Source of the DNA: Actinobacteria bacterium 13_2_20CM_68_14
GTDB lineage: Bacteria; Actinomycetota; Thermoleophilia; Gaiellales; Gaiellaceae
Length of the DNA: 6,258 nt
Assembly (NCBI GenBank): GCA_001914705.1
Contig: MNDB01000066.1
Location: forward strand, 1 to 6,258
Direction: 5' to 3'
Below are positions 1-4,691 of this stretch, piece by piece; position 1 is the first letter of the stretch; every line of letters starts with the position of its first letter. The translations under genes and the position numbers were made by a program. The notes under the pieces are model-generated. The model was not told where the DNA came from. It saw only the letters and a program-made list of their open reading frames with translations, and made no database searches.

Positions 1-894
1 TTCACGCTGCCGCTGCGCAGGCTGGCGGTCGTCGCAGCGCCCGCGGCCCTTGCTCTCGCGATCGGCGGCGCAGTCGTCCACGGGCTCATTCATTCGGGTG
101 GCAACGGCCGAACGGTGGCCGGAACCTCAGCGGTTCACTCAGGGACCGTCCGTCAAAAACTCAAGCAGGAAGGTGCCGCCGGGGCGCTCGCGCCCCTCCC
201 GGCTCACGCCCGTGTGATCGCTCCGAGCACGCCGAGTCGCCTGCAGCGCTACACCGCCTCCCTGCGCGTGCAAGTCAAGAACCTCAACGCCCTCTCGGAT
301 GCAACGAAGCGCGCGATGCGGTTCGCGCGCCTCCTCGGCGGCTACGTCGCCTCGGTTCAGTACAGCGCGCCGAAGAACGGTCGTGGCGGCGCCTCGATCA
401 TTGTGCGGGTGCCGGTCGACCGGGTCCAGGACGCGGTTGAGGAGTATTCCGGGCTCGGCACGATTCTCGCTCAGCACGTCTCGATCGTCGACGTGACGAA
501 GGCCGTTCAAGAAGAGGCGAAGGAGATCGCGCGGCTCCAGGCCGACATCGCACGGATCGAGGCCGGGGGCGTGACCCCGGCTGAGCGGGCGCGGTTGAGC
601 GCCGAGAAGGCCCGCCTCGACTACCTGACTAAGTTGAAAGCAGCGACCGTTCGGCGGGCCGAGCTTGCCCGCGTCAAGCTCGTGTTGACGACGAAGCCGA
701 AGCAAGCCGCAGCTTCTACAGGCCGCTTCGACCGGACGATGAGCGACGCGGGCGGAGTACTTCTTCGCGAAGCTGAGATCCTGTTCTATGCGCTGATCGT
801 CGCCGGCCCCCTGCTGCTGCTCGGTGCGGGCGCCGCACTTCTTGCTCGAGCTCAGCGACGACGGTTCGAGCGCCGTCTACTCGAGCCCTCCTAA
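1..894 (+). CDS. DUF4349 domain membrane protein, C-terminal part (5' end outside window)
   Basis: The frame is open from the first base (reading FTLPLRRLAVVAAPAAL...), so the gene starts left of the window. The internal GTG at 115 would cut off a membrane span and is not a convincing start. About 297 residues are visible. They comprise a hydrophobic span at about 7-31, a linker, and a DUF4349-like core from about 81 (RLQRYTASLRVQVKNLNALS, then LGGYVASVQYS and IIVRVPVDRVQDAVEEYSGLG). A charged helical, probably coiled-coil stretch follows at about 165-225, then a second span at about 260-284 (ILFYALIVAGPLLLLGAGAALL) and an Arg-rich cytoplasmic tail ending RRRFERRLLEPS. The domain is therefore probably extracytoplasmic between two membrane anchors. 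The family's function is not established. Some actinobacterial relatives carry an anti-sigma zinc-finger segment before the first span; whether this one does cannot be seen. Its 3' end overlaps the convergent metalloprotease gene by 4 nt. Confidence 0.85.
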   Translation, partial: FTLPLRRLAVVAAPAALALAIGGAVVHGLIHSGGNGRTVAGTSAVHSGTVRQKLKQEGAAGALAPLPAHARVIAPSTPSRLQRYTASLRVQVKNLNALSDATKRAMRFARLLGGYVASVQYSAPKNGRGGASIIVRVPVDRVQDAVEEYSGLGTILAQHVSIVDVTKAVQEEAKEIARLQADIARIEAGGVTPAERARLSAEKARLDYLTKLKAATVRRAELARVKLVLTTKPKQAAASTGRFDRTMSDAGGVLLREAEILFYALIVAGPLLLLGAGAALLARAQRRRFERRLLEPS

Positions 895-2093
895 TTCCGA
901 AACGCGATCCAGGCGGGGAGCTTTCCGCGGCGGTCGACGGCCGCGTAGCCGACCTGGTAGGCGACGCCTTTCAGGTGGCCGCTCGTCACGATCAGCATGA
1001 TCCGCTTCCGTTCGGCTGCGTTGCGGAACATCGTCGAGAGGATCATTCCCTTTCCCGGACGAAACCGCTTACCGGTGACCCGCCTGCCCTTCGGTCCCCC
1101 GACGACGAGCGTGACCTGCGGCCGAGGACCGTCTCCGTAGGGCACTGCGATCACCACGCCGCGCGAGGTGGACGGGACGCGGACCGACACGTATTGGGTC
1201 GAGAGGCCGTAAACGCTGTGGATCGAACTAGCACGGGGAGTTGTCGACGAGCTCAGTGAGTACGGTCCACCGAGCGGCAGCCCCCGGCGGTACAGGTTGA
1301 GCGAGAAGGCCGTGAAGACGTCGTTGAGAGAGCCGACATGGCTGCCCCTGAGTGCGGCGTCGAGCTGAGTGACGCCGAGAGTGGCGGGCTTTCCTTTCCT
1401 GTCGGCAGCTTCGAGCAATGCGAAATAGCGCGGCAGGATGCCGGAGTTCAGGTGGGCCAGGTACAGCCACCACCACGCGCCGCCGTAGCAATGTGCGCAC
1501 TCGAAGCGCTCGTCGTAGAGCGGGAGCCAGGGCTGGCTGCCCTCTGCGGCCCAGACCGGCAACTTTCCGCTGGCGATGTACGAAAACTGAACCACGTGGA
1601 AGAGTTCGTGCGCCACCGTGATCGGAAGGCTGCCTAGCGTTTTCTGCCTGGAATCGAGCCGCGGAGAAACCATGACGAACGTTCCGCCCTCGGCTGTTTG
1701 GGGGAACGTCAATCCGAAAACGCCGGCTGGCAGATCGTCGATGTAGATGTCCGGTTTGGTGTCCGGTCCGGCGGTATCAGCCAGGGGCAGCTTGAATCCG
1801 TGGCGCTCGTAGTAGAGGAGAGCGATGTCCGCAGCCGCGCCAACCTGTTCGACGTAGTCGGGAAAGCCGTCTCCGTCCGCGTCCGCCAGCGGGGGCGCCT
1901 GCGGGCCGGAGGTGACGTAGTGGACGATCGCTCGGGCGGTGACGTACGGCGCCGCCTCGGGTGCCGTGTAGGCGAACTCGCCTCCGCTCGTAGGCCTCGG
2001 GACGACGATGGGCCCGGCAGCGAAGGCGGAATGGGCGCCGGCGAGGGCGCACGCGCACGCGAGCGCGAGGACGAAGATGCGGGCCACACGCAT
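891..2093 (-). CDS. Secreted putative zinc metalloprotease (HELFH; MXAN_6640-like)
   Basis: The 400-residue product begins with a Sec signal peptide (MRVARIFVLALACACALAGAHSAFA, likely cut after A25), so it is exported. A DADGDGFPDY segment at 71-80 resembles a calcium-binding Asp loop. The zinc motif HELFH is at 162-166, followed by WAAEGSQPWL at 181-190, where E184 is a candidate third zinc ligand. A CxxC pair (C199, C202) and YGGAWWWLYL at 203-212 come next. The order Asp loop, HExxH, W..EG, YG...W.YL is what I recall for putative metalloproteases of the MXAN_6640 kind; that family assignment is from memory. The last 110 or so residues are beta-rich and look like a C-terminal accessory domain. 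The ATG at 2093 is preceded by only a weak GATGGA. A GTG two codons later (2087) would have better spacing from it. Substrate unknown. The gene lies beyond the REP-like element, so it probably has its own promoter, but I cannot identify one. Confidence 0.85.
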   Translation of the reverse strand: MRVARIFVLALACACALAGAHSAFAAGPIVVPRPTSGGEFAYTAPEAAPYVTARAIVHYVTSGPQAPPLADADGDGFPDYVEQVGAAADIALLYYERHGFKLPLADTAGPDTKPDIYIDDLPAGVFGLTFPQTAEGGTFVMVSPRLDSRQKTLGSLPITVAHELFHVVQFSYIASGKLPVWAAEGSQPWLPLYDERFECAHCYGGAWWWLYLAHLNSGILPRYFALLEAADRKGKPATLGVTQLDAALRGSHVGSLNDVFTAFSLNLYRRGLPLGGPYSLSSSTTPRASSIHSVYGLSTQYVSVRVPSTSRGVVIAVPYGDGPRPQVTLVVGGPKGRRVTGKRFRPGKGMILSTMFRNAAERKRIMLIVTSGHLKGVAYQVGYAAVDRRGKLPAWIAFRN

Positions 2094-2130
2094 TCCATCA
2101 GAGGTTTCGGCAGACCCACGACGGTCGGAC

Positions 2131-2146
2131 TCACTCGTTCGGGTGA
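2131..2146. other. 16-bp imperfect dyad upstream of the metalloprotease gene
   Basis: TCACTCGTTCGGGTGA is nearly self-complementary: seven pairs (one of them G-T) around a TT centre. It lies 38 bp upstream of the metalloprotease start codon and directly next to the REP-like element. It could be a repressor or activator operator for that gene, or a degenerate flank of the repeat. No promoter hexamers are convincing nearby, so a regulatory role is only a suggestion. Confidence 0.3.
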
Positions 2147-2148
2147 CT

Positions 2149-2178
2149 AGGGACTGTCCCCGGACGGGGACTGTCCCT
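2149..2178. repeat. Left hairpin arm of the REP-like element
   Basis: Segment 2149-2161 pairs with 2166-2178 around the four-base loop GGAC. This gives a 13-position stem with a single central T-T mismatch. The flank is CTAG rather than GTAG, so this arm appears slightly degenerate relative to the right arm. Confidence 0.65.
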
Positions 2179-2205
2179 GAAAGCGGTGGCCACCCTAGGC
2201 CGGTT

Positions 2206-2241
2206 GTAGGGACAGTCCCCCTGCTGGGGGACAGTCCCTAC
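2206..2241. repeat. Right hairpin arm of the REP-like element, with GTAG foot
   Basis: GTAGGGACAGTCCCCC (2206-2221) pairs with GGGGGACAGTCCCTAC (2226-2241) around the loop TGCT. The stem has 16 positions with one central A-A mismatch. GTAG stands at the 5' foot on both strands. The last bases, 2238-2240, are at the same time the TAG stop codon of the amidase. On the minus strand the hairpin starts exactly at the end of that gene; no U-run follows, so it is not a standard intrinsic terminator. Confidence 0.65.
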
Positions 2242-3317
2242 GTGAGCGCGCGCTCTAGCGCAGAACCGGCCGCGAGTACGAGCGCATCCTCGTCGGGCGG
2301 AGCGGCGAGCTGGACCGAGGCTGGCAGACCGTCCTCCGCGGGGCCGCAGGGCAGGGCCAGCGCAGGCCAGCCGATCAGGTTTAAGAGGGCGGTCAGCCTG
2401 GTCAGCACCATCCGGTTGCCTTCGCCGTACTTCGGAGCCACGCAGGGGAGCGTCGGCGTCAACAGCAAGTCGACGCCCGCGAGCGCCTCCGGCACCTCGT
2501 CGCGCAGGCGCTCTCTCAACCGACGGGCGGCCTCGACCTCCCCTTCCGTCAGTTCCATGGCGCCTTCGAGCGAGTTGCGTACGTCGTCGCCGTAGTCCTC
2601 GGCCCGCTCCGGGAAGAGCCCCGCGTGGGATTCGAGCGCCTCACGACGAAAGGCTGCGCCCCACTGCTCGCGGTCCGGGACGCCGAGCGCCAGTTCTTGC
2701 CGGTTCGGGAACTTCGCGGCCGCCTCTTGGACCCGGGCGCGGACGAGGGGGTCGGCCTCGTCGAGCCAGGCGACGCCGACCAGAAGGTCGTCGAGGTCCA
2801 CATTCACAGGCTCGAAGTCCGGAACGAGCGCCTCCATCATCCGCGCGCATTCGGAAACGTCTCGTGCCATAGGCCCGGCGTGGTCGAAGCTCGGCGCGAG
2901 CGGGAAGCAGCCGTCGATCGGCACAAGCCCGAAGCTCGGCTTGAAGCCGACGACCCCGCAGCAGGCTGCCGGAATCCGGATCGAGCCGGCCGAGTCCGAG
3001 CCGAGCGCCGCGTCAGCCAGCCCCGCGGCAAGCGCCGCAGCAGAGCCGCCGCTGGAGCCCCCGGCGCTCCTCCCTTCGGCGAGCGGGTTGGGGACGCTGC
3101 CGTAGTGCGGATTCTCCGACGTGACGCCGTAGGCGAACTCGTGCAGGTTGGCCTTGCCGACGTTCGCATAGCCGGCGGCCTCGAGCAGGAGCACCGATTC
3201 GGCCGTCCGCGCCGGGACGTGGTCGGCGAAGATCGCCGACCCGTAGGTCGTCCTCAGCCCGGCGGTGTCGAACAGGTCCTTGACGGCCAGGCGAGTCCCA
3301 GGTGGAGGCGACTCCAC
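2238..3317 (-). CDS. Amidase-signature family hydrolase (compact)
   Basis: Serine hydrolase of the amidase-signature family, which cleaves carboxamide bonds; the substrate cannot be told from sequence. The catalytic set is complete. Lys13 lies in RLAVKDLFDTAG, the cis-Ser is S88 in AGGSSGGSAAA, and the nucleophile is S112 in GSDSAGSIRIPA. The spacings K-S of 75 and S-S of 24 equal those I recall for FAAH (K142/S217/S241). GFKPSFGLVPIDG and the C-terminal LNLIGWPALALPCGP...GLPASVQL are also family hallmarks, so the C-terminus is intact. At 359 residues it is shorter than the usual 400-500, and only 12 residues precede the Lys, so the N-terminal helices are missing or the start is misplaced. 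GTG at 3317 is the first standard start in the frame. It has no Shine-Dalgarno at normal distance. The gene begins 19 nt after the small cytochrome-oxidase-locus gene and ends inside the REP-like element. Cytoplasmic; no signal peptide. Confidence 0.9.
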   Translation of the reverse strand: MESPPPGTRLAVKDLFDTAGLRTTYGSAIFADHVPARTAESVLLLEAAGYANVGKANLHEFAYGVTSENPHYGSVPNPLAEGRSAGGSSGGSAAALAAGLADAALGSDSAGSIRIPAACCGVVGFKPSFGLVPIDGCFPLAPSFDHAGPMARDVSECARMMEALVPDFEPVNVDLDDLLVGVAWLDEADPLVRARVQEAAAKFPNRQELALGVPDREQWGAAFRREALESHAGLFPERAEDYGDDVRNSLEGAMELTEGEVEAARRLRERLRDEVPEALAGVDLLLTPTLPCVAPKYGEGNRMVLTRLTALLNLIGWPALALPCGPAEDGLPASVQLAAPPDEDALVLAAGSALERALT

Positions 3318-3338
3318 CGGGGTAATAAAAATTGCCTC
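3318..3338 (-). promoter_or_regulatory. AT-rich junction before the amidase, with GAGG near an ATT codon
   Basis: Read on the minus strand, the stop codon of the small gene runs into GAGG (3338-3335). The AT-rich CAATTTTTATTACCCCG follows, up to the GTG start. GAGG is about 17 nt from GTG but 8 nt from an in-frame ATT at 3326-3324. The AT stretch, unusual in this GC-rich window, could instead be a -10-like element for a leaderless amidase mRNA. The sequence does not decide between these. Confidence 0.25.
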
Positions 3339-3510
3339 AGTCGAGGGCGAGATAGACGTACGCGACGAGGATCGTGGCGCCGTAGAGGAGCAGGACGAAG
3401 CTGAAGAGCGCCAGGCCGAAGATCACGTTTCGCCTCGCGAGCGCGGCGTCCGGCTCGACAGGCTCTTCCATCGTCTGCGGGGGCATCGGCTCCGGGACGC
3501 GCTCGGTCAT
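3337..3510 (-). CDS. Small single-span membrane protein of the cytochrome oxidase operon (CoxF-like position)
   Basis: A 57-residue ORF that overlaps ctaB: its ATG (3510-3508) and the ctaB TGA (3509-3507) share the sequence ATGA, the classic coupling overlap. The N-terminal 20-25 residues are acidic and proline-rich (MTERVPEPMPPQTMEEPVEPD). Then follow ALARRN and one hydrophobic helix at about 29-54 (VIFGLALFSFVLLLYGATILVAYVYLAL), ending in Asp. The Arg pair before the helix suggests an N-in, C-out topology. Short proteins of this build, with RRN before one helix, follow ctaB in some alphaproteobacterial oxidase operons (CoxF). An alternative is a small structural subunit (subunit IV or IIa type). 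The role as assembly factor or accessory subunit is inferred from position and shape only. The charge asymmetry, the overlap and an intact frame argue that it is a real gene. Confidence 0.7.
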   Translation of the reverse strand: MTERVPEPMPPQTMEEPVEPDAALARRNVIFGLALFSFVLLLYGATILVAYVYLALD

Positions 3511-4691
3511 AGGGCGGCGTCCACGGCCATCGCTGCGAAGAGCAGCGCCAGATAGAGGAGCGAGAAGTGGAAGAGCAGCGCCGCGCGGCGGGGAGTCGGC
3601 TTGCGGCGCAGGCCGAGCGCGAGCACGAAGAAGACCGCGCCGAGCACCAGCGCCGCGACGAGGTAGGGCACGCCGAGCGTCCCCCAGAGGAACGGCGACG
3701 CGGTAACCGCGACGAGCACGCCCGAGTAGAGGACGATCTGCTTCGTCGTCTCCCGTTCGCCGCGCACGACCGGCAGCATCGGCACGCCGGCGGCCTCGTA
3801 GTCGCGGCGGATCAACAGCGCGAGTGCCCAGAAGTGAGGCGGCGTCCAGAAGAAGACGATCGCGAAGAGCAGCAACGCCGGAACGGTGACGTTCCCGGTG
3901 GCTGCGGCCCAGCCGACCAGGGGCGGGATCGCGCCGGCGGCGCCGCCGATGACGATGTTCTGCGGTGTCGAGCGCTTCAGCCAGCGCGTGTAGACGAAGA
4001 CGTAGAAGAGGTTGCCGGTCAGAGCCAGCAGCGCCGTCAGCACGTTGACGAGGCTTGCGAGCAGCACGAACGAGAGCGCCGAGAGCGCCAGGCCGAACTC
4101 GAGCGCCCGGGTCGGCGCGACGCGGTCGGCCGCGACGGGACGGCGGTCGGTTCGCCGCATGTGCCGGTCGATGTCCCGGTCGAGCACGTGATTGAGCGCG
4201 CTGGCGCCGCCGCAGGCGAGCGCCAGGCCCGCCATCGTGACCACGAACAGCCACGCGGAGGGGAAACCCTCTGCCCCGACGATCATCCCGCATGCCCCGG
4301 TAAGCAGGAGCAGGCTCATGATCCGAGGCTTGGTCAACGTTAGGTAGTCCCGCCACGGCGCGGCGGCCACCGGCTCGCCCCGGAGCGTTTCCGCCGTTGC
4401 GACGAGCGCCGCTGCGAGGGCCAGCGCGGCGAAACCGATGTGCAGAGGCCGCCCGACCGCGAGCGCTGCTGCGAGGAAGAGTCCGAGCGCCGCGACGGAC
4501 GGTGCGAGCAGACGGCGGTGCGCGACCCATGCGGCTGCGACGAGCGCGGCAAGCGGCGGCACCGCGAGCGCGGCGAGCGCCCGGTGCGCCGTGTGCAGCG
4601 ACATCGCGCCCGAGACGACCGCGAGCGCGGCCGCCGCCGCGGCGCCGACGGCGATCAGGCGGAGCCAGGGACCGGGTCTCACGTCAAGCAC
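3507..4691 (-). CDS. ctaB: Protoheme IX farnesyltransferase (heme O synthase) with CtaA-half-like N-terminal extension
   Basis: Membrane UbiA-family prenyltransferase that adds farnesyl to heme b to give heme O, the precursor of heme A for the oxidase encoded upstream. Counting 394 residues from the GTG at 4691, the core starts at about 112 (WRDYLTLTKPRIM). It has the first Asp-rich motif NHVLDRDID (N167, D171, D175) with MRRTDRRPV, then YTRWLKRSTPQNIVIGGAAG, PPLVGW, and FFWTPPHFWALAL..RDYEAAGVPMLPVV. Eight to nine spans are expected for this core. Ahead of it lie about 100 residues with four more hydrophobic helices and histidines H33, H36 (HTAHR) and H84 (LHIGFA), resembling half of heme A synthase. 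I chose GTG 4691 because AGGAGGGGG precedes it. An upstream ATG at 4745 also fits the frame but would overlap ctaD by 62 nt. GTG at 4682 is a third option. The gene overlaps ctaD by 8 nt and the next small gene by 4 nt. Confidence 0.93.
   Translation of the reverse strand: MLDVRPGPWLRLIAVGAAAAAALAVVSGAMSLHTAHRALAALAVPPLAALVAAAWVAHRRLLAPSVAALGLFLAAALAVGRPLHIGFAALALAAALVATAETLRGEPVAAAPWRDYLTLTKPRIMSLLLLTGACGMIVGAEGFPSAWLFVVTMAGLALACGGASALNHVLDRDIDRHMRRTDRRPVAADRVAPTRALEFGLALSALSFVLLASLVNVLTALLALTGNLFYVFVYTRWLKRSTPQNIVIGGAAGAIPPLVGWAAATGNVTVPALLLFAIVFFWTPPHFWALALLIRRDYEAAGVPMLPVVRGERETTKQIVLYSGVLVAVTASPFLWGTLGVPYLVAALVLGAVFFVLALGLRRKPTPRRAALLFHFSLLYLALLFAAMAVDAAL

Larger units (their letters stand above)
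2148..2241. repeat. REP/BIME-like palindromic element (four GGGACNGTCCC units in two inverted arms)
   Basis: Four copies of the 11-bp quasi-palindrome GGGACNGTCCC occur at 2150-2160, 2167-2177, 2209-2219 and 2228-2238. The first two have T in the centre and the last two have A. Outer segments 2148-2161 and 2227-2240 are perfect 14-bp inverted repeats. Inner segments 2166-2178 and 2208-2220 are perfect 13-bp inverted repeats. The spacer 2179-2207 includes the palindrome GGTGGCCACC (2185-2194). Paired inverted hairpins with a short spacer between genes are the layout of bacterial interspersed mosaic elements (BIMEs). REP hairpins of the kind mobilised by RAYT/TnpA_REP transposases typically carry GTAG at the 5' foot, and GTAG is present at 2206-2209. 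No transposase gene lies in the window, so copies would be moved in trans. The element may also act as a terminator or mRNA-end stabiliser for the amidase transcript. Confidence 0.75.

Noticed and set aside
1..120. GTG at 115 as start of the DUF4349 gene
   Set aside because: The frame is open to the window edge and encodes a clear membrane span before this codon, so the gene begins further left.
925..948. Short GC-rich inverted repeat near the 3' end of the metalloprotease gene as a terminator
   Set aside because: Six pairs with no T-run, in coding sequence of a very GC-rich region; not above chance.
2030..2070. Possible lipoprotein signal (cysteines in LALACACALAG)
   Set aside because: The cysteines lie in the middle of the hydrophobic core without a proper lipobox. 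A cleavage site after HSAFA fits a standard signal peptide better.
2625..3404. Plus-strand ORF of 259 codons antisense to the amidase
   Set aside because: Arg/Gly/Glu-rich translation with no recognisable fold, opposite a gene with a full catalytic triad.
3511..4530. Long minus-strand ORF running through ctaB in another frame and into the small membrane gene
   Set aside because: The upstream part is Arg/Ala-rich shadow of ctaB. Only the last 57 codons, from the ATG at 3510, look like a protein.
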